DNA of 64,000 nt from a bacterium (GCA_040755755.1 JBFLZW010000013.1:91448-155447); one strand, 5' to 3'. Shown: positions 36,024 through 44,246, numbered from the stretch's first letter. Numbers and translations are program-made. The notes: generated by a model not told the origin, from the letters alone.

Positions 36024-36035
36024 GGTGAAGATCTC

Positions 36036-36524
36036 CTATTTATTCAGAACGGCAAACTGAAAATTCGGGTATCCAGCCACAGCCGCTGTCTTGATCACCT
36101 GATTTATGGTCTTGAAGGGAACCCGCTTGTCACAGAGAAAGATGATATGCTCAGGGGCTTCTGTATCCGGCTTCGATTTATCCAGGATTTCCCGGTGTGA
36201 GGTGAGCTGACGATAAAGGCCCGACTCTTTCAGCTTTTCCGGATCAAGCCCGATAATTTCACCATTCCGGAGCGTGGCAACGATTTTATCTTCGAGCCGC
36301 AGGTTTGACTGTGAGAGAACCAGTTTGATGTTATCCTGGTAATCGCCCTGGGCTGCTGACTCCGGCAGTCTGAGATCTTTCTCAAGCTGAATGACTTGCG
36401 GCTTATTCGAGTAAGAGCTGAGCAGAAAGATGAGAATGATGGTAAACATATCCATCATCGAGGTTATCTGTAATTTCGGGATCCCGGAATCCCGATTCTG
36501 TCTTCTTCGTTTACCAAGGGCCAT
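36036..36524 (-). CDS. ExbD/TolR-family protein 2 (AglS/AglQ-like)
   Basis: 162 residues with GGAGGGAG before the ATG. A short cytoplasmic N-terminus leads to the membrane helix LQITSMMDMFTIILIFLLSS, where the Asp in SMMDMFTII is the proton-carrying residue of ExbD/TolR/MotB-like stators. A periplasmic domain follows, ending in the TolR-like IKTAAVAGYPNFQFAVLNK. It is the second of two ExbD genes following one ExbB gene, the arrangement of Myxococcus aglRQS. Confidence 0.88.
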   Translation of the reverse strand: MALGKRRRQNRDSGIPKLQITSMMDMFTIILIFLLSSYSNKPQVIQLEKDLRLPESAAQGDYQDNIKLVLSQSNLRLEDKIVATLRNGEIIGLDPEKLKESGLYRQLTSHREILDKSKPDTEAPEHIIFLCDKRVPFKTINQVIKTAAVAGYPNFQFAVLNK

Positions 36525-36544
36525 TGACCATCTCCCTCCTTATC

Positions 36545-37057
36545 CTAGCTTACTTTTCCTGAGAGCACTACCCGGGGAAAGAGGGCCTTATCCTCACAAA
36601 AGCGGGCTGCATCCATAGCCTGGATGATCGTATCGTACAGAATGCTTTCCTCCGGGATTATTATGAGCGTATCACTCGACGGGTAACTTCCCTTGAGCTT
36701 TTGCAGGTGCGTAACTACCTGATTCAGTGGATACGTGCTCCTTTGCCCTTTCGCCAGGTGAGCGTCCCACCTGCTTAACTCTTCACTGCCGAGTGAATCG
36801 GAGATAGCCGAAAGGTGTATCTCATCTCCTTTGATCTCCATGACGGCCGTTACCCTGATCGCTTTTTCCAGTTCCTGGCGGCTGGCTTTGCCGGTCTCAG
36901 CAAGAACAGGCACCGAAGTGTCTATGGCTTTCAACTGATAGAAGGCCGCGGACAGGAGGAGGAAAGGAACGAGCACCAGGAAGGTATTCATGATAGGAAC
37001 GAGGTCGATTTCCACCTCTTCTACAGTCTCTGATCTCTGCTTTCCCAATCCAGACAT
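36545..37057 (-). CDS. ExbD/TolR-family protein 1 (AglQ/AglS-like)
   Basis: 170 residues from ATG 37057, chosen for GAGGAGCACGCC upstream; an in-frame ATG at 37093 is weaker. The membrane helix is VEIDLVPIMNTFLVLVPFLLL. The usual membrane-facing Asp is in EIDLVPIMN, and the position after PIM is Asn rather than the Asp found in the second copy (SMMDMF), so the two paralogues differ at the probable proton site. The periplasmic domain ends with LIIIPEESILYDTIIQAMDA. The two ExbD proteins would form a heterodimeric stator with the ExbB product. Confidence 0.86.
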   Translation of the reverse strand: MSGLGKQRSETVEEVEIDLVPIMNTFLVLVPFLLLSAAFYQLKAIDTSVPVLAETGKASRQELEKAIRVTAVMEIKGDEIHLSAISDSLGSEELSRWDAHLAKGQRSTYPLNQVVTHLQKLKGSYPSSDTLIIIPEESILYDTIIQAMDAARFCEDKALFPRVVLSGKVS

Positions 37058-37144
37058 GGCGTGCTCCTCTGAATTCAGGTGGTGATCAGTCACCGTGACG
37101 ATATCGATCCATGTGGATGATCGATATCAGTCCGGTTCATGGGT

Positions 37145-37792
37145 TCAGTTACAACTCGTGGATACAGCTTCCTTGTCCTTCTTGAGGGAACACAGGACAT
37201 TAAAGAGACGGTAGGCTTTTTCCTCAAATTGATCGACGAGGTAGTTTCCCCGGTTATTGAGGATGTAATAGGCTATGAGACAGGGTATGGCCACAATCAG
37301 ACCAAAAGCGGTGGTCAGCATGGCAATGGAAATACCGTTGGCTAATATCTCCTGTTTCATGGCTGCACTGGCGGTGCTGACACCCTGAAAGGCTATGATG
37401 AGACCCTGGATAGTTCCAAGAAGTCCAAGGAGCGTCGAGATATTGGCAAACAGGGCCAGATAGTTAATTCTTGTTTTAATACGGGGGATCTCCCGCATGA
37501 TATTCTCTTCCAAAGCCCGCTCGATCTCTTTATCCTTTTTATCCGATTTCAGAAGACCGGCCTTTAATATCCGGCCAAGAGGATGCTTTTCAATCCGGCT
37601 ACACTCCTCGATCGCACCGTGGTAATTCATCTTTTCGAGCAGGAAAATTATTTTCTGGAGGACGCTGTCGTGGTTTAATTTCAATTGGATGAACAGAAAA
37701 CTGGCGCGTTCGCAAAAGAGGGCCAAAGCCAGGACCGATACTGCGAGGATGAAATACATAAACATGCCGCCTTTTTGTAACAAATCAAACAT
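37145..37792 (-). CDS. MotA/TolQ/ExbB-family proton channel (AglR-like)
   Basis: 215 residues with CAGGGGAGGATAAAT before the ATG. Three membrane segments: FMYFILAVSVLALALFCERA near the start, ARINYLALFANISTLLGLLGTIQGLI-type helix near 130-155, and ISIAMLTTAFGLIVAIPCLIAYY near 175-195. The GLLGTIQGLI and LTTAFGLIVAIP motifs are those of TolQ/ExbB/MotA. With the two ExbD proteins it forms the inner-membrane, proton-motive-force-driven motor. It is the first clearly recognised gene of the operon. Confidence 0.92.
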   Translation of the reverse strand: MFDLLQKGGMFMYFILAVSVLALALFCERASFLFIQLKLNHDSVLQKIIFLLEKMNYHGAIEECSRIEKHPLGRILKAGLLKSDKKDKEIERALEENIMREIPRIKTRINYLALFANISTLLGLLGTIQGLIIAFQGVSTASAAMKQEILANGISIAMLTTAFGLIVAIPCLIAYYILNNRGNYLVDQFEEKAYRLFNVLCSLKKDKEAVSTSCN

Positions 37793-37816
37793 ATTTATCC
37801 TCCCCTGATGGTTTAT

Positions 37817-38086
37817 TTACCCTAAAGCCATGATCCTTACTGTGGTCTTGGTGGTCACGGGAGTCCCGGTTTTCATGGTAATCAGGAACTCCCCGGAAAA
37901 GGAAAACTTCTTCCAGGTTATTACAATGGGCATATTTTGTACCAGCAGAATTTCCGGAAGGGCAATCGCCGGGCCGATGCCTGCGCCGGGGCTCATTGCA
38001 AGCCGGGTTGTGAGGAGACTGGAAGAGATGATCAGGCAGGGAAGAATGGGAGTTTGGTTCTTTTCATCGAGGCCGGCTTTCAACAT
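37817..38086 (-). CDS. Hypothetical small ORF upstream of the ExbB gene
   Basis: 89 codons ending 24 bases before the ExbB start, in the same orientation. The sequence has beta-rich stretches (LPEILLVQNMPIVITWKKF, FSGEFLITMKTGTPVTTKTT) and no signal peptide. Upstream in the same frame, after a stop codon, lies MGAPITKLQSQLQG, so a longer gene may have been broken by a nonsense change near 38103. I recognise no family, and it may not be a gene. Confidence 0.3.
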   Translation of the reverse strand: MLKAGLDEKNQTPILPCLIISSSLLTTRLAMSPGAGIGPAIALPEILLVQNMPIVITWKKFSFSGEFLITMKTGTPVTTKTTVRIMALG

Positions 38087-38233
38087 TGTCAGTGGGCAGG
38101 ACTATCCCTGTAATTGGGATTGCAATTTTGTAATGGGGGCACCCATTTTTACTGTTTCCTTATCCCTTTGCTCTTCCCATTGGAGAGTCTCTCGGTACGG
38201 ACACACCGGCAATAAGAAGAGTAATCGCCCACT

Positions 38234-38781
38234 TTGGCAAAACGCTTGATATCTCCCATCTCGGTCATAATTGTCAAAGGGCCGCCAGAATATGCCTGGA
38301 GCAGTTACCGGGCAACAGCAGGCTTGAGTGAAAAGCCGCCTTTTTTAACCGTGGATTGGATATTGTCCCGATTTGCCGCAAACCGGCACCAGGCACAGCA
38401 GCTTTACCGGCAGTTTGTCCCTGAAGGAATTGCAGCACCTGCCCCCCTGGAAGTCAGAGGAGAGCTTTAAGGCACGGTCTATTCTTGGAGATCAAGACTT
38501 TATCGAGAAGATCGAGCCAGCTCTGAAAGACAAGTCCGCCTTGGAGGAAATCCCCATTCGGGAACGGCTTGCTTTCAGACCGTCCCTGGAGCAGTTGTTG
38601 AGTGAAGCGAAACACCAGGACATCTCAGAAAGGCACTCTAAGGTTAAGGCCAGAGGTGAAAGGGACAAGGCTATCCTGAGCGTCCATGTGCACTACGGCT
38701 ATACTCTATCCGAGATTGGTGCTTATCTTGGCCTCACTACACCCCTATAAGTAAGATTATAAAACAAATCAAACAAGTATA
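38234..38781 (+). pseudogene. REP-associated tyrosine transposase (RAYT), C-terminal part, two frameshifts
   Basis: Frame 1 gives PPEYAWSSYRATAGLSEKPP and FLTVDWILSRFAANR...YRQFVPEGI, the C-terminal half of IS200-like RAYT proteins. Near 38445-38460 the homology moves to another frame: PWKSEESFKARSILGDQDF, then EEIPIRERLAFRPSLEQLL and HVHYGYTLSEIGAYLGL. Near 38735 it moves again to HYTPISKIIKQIKQV and a stop at 38779-38781. The N-terminal catalytic half (HUH motif and Tyr) is missing. RAYTs are thought to mobilise REP/palindromic repeats, so this dead copy may be related to the palindromes in the window. Confidence 0.8.
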
Positions 38782-39071
38782 ACCAGGTGTCATGGGTGAT
38801 AAATATCATTATAAACTGATAATTCAAGACCTGACCCCAGACACGGATGTGAAAACTTTTTCACAAACATCAACTCCTTCAAAAGGATAACCTTAAGACC
38901 CTATTTTCTGCATGATATGAAAGATTTTGCAAATCAAGGGCTCCCTCAAAGAACGTTGCCAGAACATAGAAACAGAGTCCTCCTCTCCTGTGATTGTCGA
39001 AATCTCTTGACTATTCAAATAGATATCAATATACCGAAACGGAATACTCTTTTACACTAAAATTTTCACTA

Positions 39072-39087
39072 TGGCACAGGTATTGCT
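39072..39087 (+). promoter_or_regulatory. Sigma-54-type (-24/-12) promoter
   Basis: TGGCAC-AGGTA-TTGCT matches the RpoN consensus TGGCAC-N5-TTGC exactly in the key bases and spacing. Transcription from about 39099 would give a 360-base leader before the 39461 gene. An enhancer-binding regulator would be needed; none is in the window. Confidence 0.65.
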
Positions 39088-39337
39088 AAAGATTCCCTAT
39101 GAGTTACTATTTTTATGGTAATTTGGCTCCATCATATTCACCCGGTTTCAAGGAGGCAGGTAATCCTTTAAGACAAAAATTCTCTTCTTCATCCTAAGTC
39201 CATAACTATATGGTTTCTCGCGAGAACATCTGAAAAACCCCTCGAATTGGACCCAGTCTGACCTGCTGATCTGCTAATGAAAGAGACTTAAACCAAGGAA
39301 GGCCATATATTCTCAAGGCCATATACTCCAGGGAGGT

Positions 39338-39399
39338 GATAGCCGGAAAAACATTATGTTTTGCTATCCGGGGCCAAAGAGCCGGATTGTATGCCCCGG
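39338..39399 (+). ncRNA. Structured 5' leader element, unclassified
   Basis: Two consecutive stems: GATAGC...GCTATC enclosing AAAACA/TGTTTT, then CCGGGGC...GCCCCGG around an 18-base loop. AAAGAGCCG occurs in the second loop and again just downstream, before a GTTTTTCTC tract. The arrangement suggests a cis-acting RNA (riboswitch-like, attenuator or ribosome-sequestering), but it matches no riboswitch class I know. Confidence 0.4.
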
Positions 39400-39460
39400 T
39401 AAAGAGCCGTTTTTCTCAAAAGTCAGGGTTAAAATGTTTAGCAATGAGGAGGTATAAGAG

Positions 39461-39955
39461 ATGAAAAGATGGTTTTTGAAAGTCGGCCTGATCTTTACCA
39501 TGATGATCGCATTAAGCTTTATGACGGCAAATAGAAGTGAGGCTTATTACGGCTACTACGGCGGCCTGTACGGCGGACTCTATGGCGGCTACTACGGCGG
39601 CCTGTATGGCCTGTATGGACTGTATGGCCTCTATGGAATGTACGGCCTGTACGGCGGTCTCTATGGCCTGTACGGCGGCCTTTATGGACTGTATGGCGGT
39701 CTCTATGGACTGTATGGCGGTCTCTACGGCAGTGCCTACAGTCCTTTCGGTCTCCAGAACATGTATTTTCCTGTCGAGACAGGTACCGGCCTGACCTATC
39801 AGATTCCGTTCCTGCAGATAGCTCCACTGCTGGGAATTGCCGGTATGTACAATGCCCTCTTCCCCTCTCTGTTCAATCCGCAAAGCCTGAGTGTGCCCTC
39901 AACGCCAACCGTTGCACCAACGGCAAGTGTGGCGGCCACACCCATTGTAACCTGA
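39461..39955 (+). CDS. Secreted GLYG-repeat protein
   Basis: 164 residues with AATGAGGAGGTATAAGAG upstream. A signal peptide of about 28 residues ends at NRSEAYYG. Residues 28-95 are almost only Gly, Leu and Tyr in GLYGLYGG and GGYYGGLYG units. The rest (SAYSPFGLQNMYFPV, then hydrophobic, then a Pro/Thr/Val/Ala tail PTVAPTASVAATPIVT) resembles the tail of the 14649 protein. The Gly-Leu-Tyr array suggests a self-assembling or adhesive fibre. It is a single-gene transcript between a sigma-54-type promoter and a strong terminator. Confidence 0.78.
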   Translation: MKRWFLKVGLIFTMMIALSFMTANRSEAYYGYYGGLYGGLYGGYYGGLYGLYGLYGLYGMYGLYGGLYGLYGGLYGLYGGLYGLYGGLYGSAYSPFGLQNMYFPVETGTGLTYQIPFLQIAPLLGIAGMYNALFPSLFNPQSLSVPSTPTVAPTASVAATPIVT

Positions 39956-39983
39956 TTATCGTCGTGCTGGCATTTTTCATGGT

Positions 39984-40021
39984 CAAAAAAACCCACAACA
40001 AAATTTGTTGTGGGTTTTTTG
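39984..40021 (+). terminator. Rho-independent terminator
   Basis: Arms AAAAAACCCACAAC and GTTGTGGGTTTTTT with a short AAAATTT centre, 29 bases after the GLYG-protein stop codon. Confidence 0.92.
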
Positions 40022-40124
40022 TTCTCCGGCCTGCAAAAAGCCGTTAAAGGATAGAGAAATTGGATAAAAAATTCGCATGGACCCTCTTCTTCATGTGCGA
40101 GCAGGGAAAGCAATGGAGAACCTC

Positions 40125-41117
40125 ATGAGAAAACGTCACCTTACCAAACCGGCCACCTGCACTCTCTGCGGCTCTGTCGAGGCTAGAACAATCGCCCGCG
40201 GTGATTCTTTCGGCTGCCCGGCATCTGATCTGGTCAGATGTCCGCACTGCAATCTCTGGTGGATCGATCCCCTGCCCCCCCCTGCCCGGATACTGGATTT
40301 TTACCCTCCGCAGTATTATGGAATACAGAATGAGAAGTTCCACGAATACCTGGAAATTCTTGTCCAGCTCTTTTGCCGCCTGCGGATGGGAAAGGCCGCA
40401 CGCCTCAACCCTGCCGGGAAAAGAGCTCTGGACATCGGCTGCGGACGGGGGCAATCGTTGAAAATTCTTCAGCAGTATGGGTACGAGTGCTACGGTACCG
40501 AGCTGTCTCCCTTTTCGGCCCGCGCAGCCGCCTCTTTGCCCGGAGTTCACATTTTCACTCACGGGCTCCTGGATTGCCATTTTCCTGATCGGTTCTTCGA
40601 TCTTGTTCTGGTGTGGCATGTCCTGGAGCATCTGCCCAACCCGCGGGAAGTTCTCGGCGAGATATTCCGGATTCTCGCTCCCGGCGGGATACTGCTCCTG
40701 TGCGTGCCGAATATCGAAAGCCTGCAGGCCAGGCTGTCCGGCAGCAACTGGTTCCATCTGGACCTGCCCCGGCATCTCTATCAGTATAACCCTTCTGCCC
40801 TGAACGCTCTTCTCACCTCCAGCGGTTTTCATATCGTCCGGTGCCACACATTTTCCCTGGAGCAGGGGCCTTTCGGGCTGCTTCAAAGTATCCTTAATGT
40901 CATCGGGTTTCCCAGAGACAGTTTTTACCGGATGGTTCACCGAACCTTGCCGGACAATCATATCTCATTTTTCTCCCGGCTGGTCCAGATGGAAATTTCC
41001 CTTCTCTCCATGCCCCTGCTGATCTGGCTGTGCGGCCTCTTTTCTTTCCTCGGCCAGGGGGGAGTCATTGACGTACAGGCCCAAAAACCCTCTACCCGGA
41101 GAGAGACAGTCATATGA
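40125..41117 (+). CDS. Class I SAM-dependent methyltransferase with N-terminal zinc ribbon
   Basis: 330 residues from ATG 40125 (GGAG 6 bases upstream); in-frame ATGs at 40077 and 40113 are possible. An N-terminal Cys quartet (CTLCGS and CPHCNLWW) is followed by the SAM-binding motif ALDIGCGRGQSLKIL near residue 105, the acidic loop YGTELSPFS, and LVLVWHVLEHLPNP with the Methyltransf_23-type HVLEHL signature. The C-terminus is hydrophobic (LLSMPLLIWLCGLFSFLG). Such proteins typically methylate sugars or lipid-linked glycans. It overlaps the TMTC-like gene by 4 bases. Confidence 0.85.
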   Translation: MRKRHLTKPATCTLCGSVEARTIARGDSFGCPASDLVRCPHCNLWWIDPLPPPARILDFYPPQYYGIQNEKFHEYLEILVQLFCRLRMGKAARLNPAGKRALDIGCGRGQSLKILQQYGYECYGTELSPFSARAAASLPGVHIFTHGLLDCHFPDRFFDLVLVWHVLEHLPNPREVLGEIFRILAPGGILLLCVPNIESLQARLSGSNWFHLDLPRHLYQYNPSALNALLTSSGFHIVRCHTFSLEQGPFGLLQSILNVIGFPRDSFYRMVHRTLPDNHISFFSRLVQMEISLLSMPLLIWLCGLFSFLGQGGVIDVQAQKPSTRRETVI

Positions 41118-43117
41118 AACCATTCTCCTCACCATCAGCATGTATCTCCTGGAGACAGCTCCGGCTGGCCATCCTGCTTCCGGTAATCCTGGGGGGCTTG
41201 TGCTTTGCCAATTCTCTCAATAACTCTCTGCTCAACTGGGACGATCAGGTGTATATTTCGGAGAATCCTTATATCCGCACTCTTTCCGTATCCACCATCG
41301 AGGCACTCTTCAGCCGCCCTTATTTCAAAAACTACGCTCCCATCCATGTTCTTTCCTATCAGGTGGACTATCACCTCTTTGGTTTTCATCCGCACGGCTA
41401 CCGGCTGATCAATATCCTGCTTCATATTCTCAACAGCGTCCTGATCTTCTTTCTGATCCTGGAATGCTACCCGGAAAGTTTTCCTGCAGCCCTTGCTGCA
41501 GCAGCCATTTTCGCGGTGCATACCATCCATGTGGAGTCCGTGGTCTGGCTCTCGCAGCGCAAAGATGTTCTGTCCGCCTTTTTCTTCCTCCTCAGCCTGC
41601 ATGGATATATCCGGTTCCGGAAAAAAGCTGGCTGGCCCTGGTACGGCCTTTCTCTGGGGCTCTTTTCCCTGGCACTTCTCACCAAACCGATAGCTGTCAC
41701 ACTTCCCCTGGTTCTGGTGCTGTATGAGCTGTGCTTTCAGGAAGGGGAGCCCGCCGGGCGATGGCGAAATGTCATCCCCTTTTTCCTCCTGGCCGGGCTT
41801 GCAGCCGCAGCCACCTGTTGGGCGCAATATGTCGATTCCGGGATCAAGCAGTATGTGGGACACAGCCCCCTCAGTTCCCTTCTCCTGACCGGGAAAATCC
41901 TGATTCTCTATCTGGGCAAGCTGCTCCTTCCCGTTGGCTTATCCAACCGCTATGTGTTCCTGATCGAAAGGCCGTCCGACCTTCTCACTCCTTCCCTTAT
42001 TTTTTCCTGGGCGCTTGTCCTGCTCCTTCTGGCAGGGCTGATCCGGCTGTGGAGATACAAGAGGGAACTGGCCTTTCCCGGCTGCTGGTTTCTGATTACC
42101 CTCCTGCCAATGGCAAACCTTATCCCCACCAGTACCCAGATGGCTGACCGGTACCTGTACCTGCCCTCCCTGGGCTATTGCCTGGCTGCAGGTCTTCTGA
42201 TTCAGTCCCTCGGCCAACGGGTATCGCAAGGAGAGGGAGGGAAATTCCTCCGATGGATTCAAATTCTTGTGGCCGGAGGGGTGGTCATGGTCTACGGCTC
42301 ACTGACTCTGGCCAGAAACCGGGTCTGGCGCGACGACCAGACCCTGTGGGAAGATGCCCTGGCGCAAAACCCCGACAACTACCACGCAGCCGCCGGTCTG
42401 GCCAACGCCCTTCTGGTCAGGGCGCAAAAAGAGCGATATCCTGTCCTCAAGAAGCAGTACCTGGACCAGGCGCTGCGGCTCTTGCAGCAGGCCCTTGCCA
42501 TCAAACCTGATTTTGCCCTGGCTCACCTGGGGATGGGCAATGTCCTGATCGAGGGAGGGAAAATCAGGGAAGCCATCCCCTTCTTCCGGGAAGCCCGCAG
42601 GCGGAACGACGAGCGAAGATACGCTTCCCGGATCGAGTATAACCTGGCGGTTGCCTATCTGAAATCCGGTCAGCGCAAAGCCGCAGAAAAAACCTTTGCC
42701 TCGGTCATCAGGCAGGATCCGGACTTTGCTTTGGCCTACCTCTCCCTCGGCACCCTGTATTTCGATACCGGCACCCGGCAAGGGTACCGGAAGGCGGAAG
42801 AGTGCTACCTCCGGGCAGCCAAGGCCGATCCCGATAATCCGCGAGCCTTCTTTTACCTGGGGATAGCCAGGGAGCGGCTGGGAGACATCTCTTCTGCCAT
42901 CGAAAGTTATCAGCAGTCACTCCGGCTGGCAACAGCAGATGAATTATCGCTCCTCAATCCGGCGGATATCCACCTGAACCTTGCCGGCCTCTACTATCGT
43001 CAGCAGGACTATCAGCAGGCAGTGGAGCACTACCGGCAGGTCCTGGCACTTGATCCCGATAACAGCCAGGCACAGGCCGTGCGATCCATACTGCTTTCTC
43101 TCGGTCTCTCGGAGTGA
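41114..43117 (+). CDS. TMTC-like membrane protein: GT-C fold plus TPR repeats
   Basis: 667 residues. The N-terminal 400 residues form about ten membrane segments with the GT-C-type WDDQVYISEN motif near residue 45 (acidic residues after the first helix), SYQVDYHLFGFHPHGYRLIN, and HTIHVESVVWLSQRKDVLS, which are diagnostic of TMTC/DUF1736 proteins. The C-terminal 230 residues are TPRs (ALAHLGMGNVLIEGGKIREA, AFFYLGIARERLGDISSA). Eukaryotic TMTCs are O-mannosyltransferases; bacterial ones are believed to glycosylate exported proteins. Coupled to the methyltransferase, it may decorate the Thr/Ser-rich exported proteins nearby, which is inference. Confidence 0.85.
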   Translation: MKPFSSPSACISWRQLRLAILLPVILGGLCFANSLNNSLLNWDDQVYISENPYIRTLSVSTIEALFSRPYFKNYAPIHVLSYQVDYHLFGFHPHGYRLINILLHILNSVLIFFLILECYPESFPAALAAAAIFAVHTIHVESVVWLSQRKDVLSAFFFLLSLHGYIRFRKKAGWPWYGLSLGLFSLALLTKPIAVTLPLVLVLYELCFQEGEPAGRWRNVIPFFLLAGLAAAATCWAQYVDSGIKQYVGHSPLSSLLLTGKILILYLGKLLLPVGLSNRYVFLIERPSDLLTPSLIFSWALVLLLLAGLIRLWRYKRELAFPGCWFLITLLPMANLIPTSTQMADRYLYLPSLGYCLAAGLLIQSLGQRVSQGEGGKFLRWIQILVAGGVVMVYGSLTLARNRVWRDDQTLWEDALAQNPDNYHAAAGLANALLVRAQKERYPVLKKQYLDQALRLLQQALAIKPDFALAHLGMGNVLIEGGKIREAIPFFREARRRNDERRYASRIEYNLAVAYLKSGQRKAAEKTFASVIRQDPDFALAYLSLGTLYFDTGTRQGYRKAEECYLRAAKADPDNPRAFFYLGIARERLGDISSAIESYQQSLRLATADELSLLNPADIHLNLAGLYYRQQDYQQAVEHYRQVLALDPDNSQAQAVRSILLSLGLSE

Positions 43118-43153
43118 ATTGACGGTAAACCGGCAGGTGCTCTCCATCCGGCA

Positions 43154-44056
43154 TTATCGGCCCCTTTCATCCGGCAGGAGTAAAGGGACGCTGTGCGGGA
43201 TCAGGGTGCAGGTAAATGGGGTATAGCCGAAAAAGTCACCGTCCAGCTCGACGGGAATCGGGCTGGCGGCCTGGATGACCTCGATCTTTTTTCCTCGGTA
43301 ATAGGCTGCATCCGAAAAGATCGAAGGCCGGTGCAGGACAGCTCCCAGCAGGTAGCGAAAGTAATCCCGCCTGGTGCCTCCGGGAAAAGTGCAGATATCG
43401 AGCAGGCCGTCATCAGGCATGGCCTGGTGGGTGATGGAAAAAAACCCTCCGTAGTTTCGGACATTGCCTATGACCGCCGTGGTAACCGGAGCGGTGATCA
43501 CCCGATCATCGATCATAAGAGTAAAGGGAGAGTAGTGATAATGCTTCAGAGCATTCCACAAAGGGGCAAGGTAGGAAGAAACATGAATCGATCCGGTCCG
43601 TATCTGCCGCATAATCCGGGTAACCTCTGCATCCAGGCCGAGGCTGGCTACCATCAGGAACCGGCGGTTTGGCTGCTGGCAGATCTGCCCGCTATCGAGC
43701 AGCCGGGTTTTCCCCGACCGGATCAGGGAAAGAAAACCGGCTGGCTTTCGGGGCAGGTGAAATTCTCTGGCCAGAACATTGGCCGTGCCCATGGGAAAGA
43801 CAGCCAGAGGGATTTCCCGGCCCGCCAGACCATTTATGACCTCATTGATCGTCCCGTCCCCGCCTACCACGATGAGAGGAATTTGAGCCTTCCGTGCTTC
43901 CTGCTCCGCATCCTGAGAATGCCGGGTGATATAGACTTCCACCTCTATCCCCTGCTGGCGGAGAAGTCTGGCCAGGCTTGCGCCTTTTTCAAGCCCTCGG
44001 CCTGCACCGGAAATGGGATTCATGATAATCTTGAATTGCCGGAATGGCTCTGACAT
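43154..44056 (-). CDS. Diacylglycerol/lipid kinase family protein (YegS/DgkB/BmrU-like)
   Basis: 300 residues from ATG 44056; an upstream in-frame ATG at 44116 adds 20 residues without similarity. The N-terminal kinase domain has IIMNPISGAGRG, the nucleotide loop VVGGDGTINEVINGL near residue 65 and PMGTANVLAREF. A C-terminal beta domain carries DDGLLDICTF and VELDGDFFGYTP. Members phosphorylate diacylglycerol, sphingoid or related lipids at the membrane. It is monocistronic and convergent with the TMTC gene. Confidence 0.9.
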   Translation of the reverse strand: MSEPFRQFKIIMNPISGAGRGLEKGASLARLLRQQGIEVEVYITRHSQDAEQEARKAQIPLIVVGGDGTINEVINGLAGREIPLAVFPMGTANVLAREFHLPRKPAGFLSLIRSGKTRLLDSGQICQQPNRRFLMVASLGLDAEVTRIMRQIRTGSIHVSSYLAPLWNALKHYHYSPFTLMIDDRVITAPVTTAVIGNVRNYGGFFSITHQAMPDDGLLDICTFPGGTRRDYFRYLLGAVLHRPSIFSDAAYYRGKKIEVIQAASPIPVELDGDFFGYTPFTCTLIPHSVPLLLPDERGR

Positions 44057-44212
44057 AGTGAAGAAACGTATCAGCTTTGAGAAAAAAATGCAACTCTTTG
44101 TGCCCGCTTCCGGCATTATACCACGGAAGAAGTAAGAATGCAGAAATCAAAAACCAAAGCGCCTGCTTTTTCCCCCTGCTTTTCCGCCTCCGGTTCCTGA
44201 CTCTCTCCGAAT

Positions 44213-44246
44213 CCTGACTTCTGACTTCTGACTTCTGACTCCTGAT
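44213..44246. repeat. (CTGACTT)n tandem array next to a gene end
   Basis: Four units CTGACTT/CTGACTC, ending where the 44247 gene's stop codon begins. A shorter AGTCAGGAGTCAGGAGT occurs at 52497-52513. Confidence 0.8.

Larger units (their letters stand above)
38782..39460. other. Upstream region of the GLYG-repeat gene
   Basis: 680 bases. It holds a sigma-54-type promoter (39072-39087), two AAGGCCATATA direct repeats (39299-39325) and a structured element (39338-39399), listed separately. No gene seen. Confidence 0.5.
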
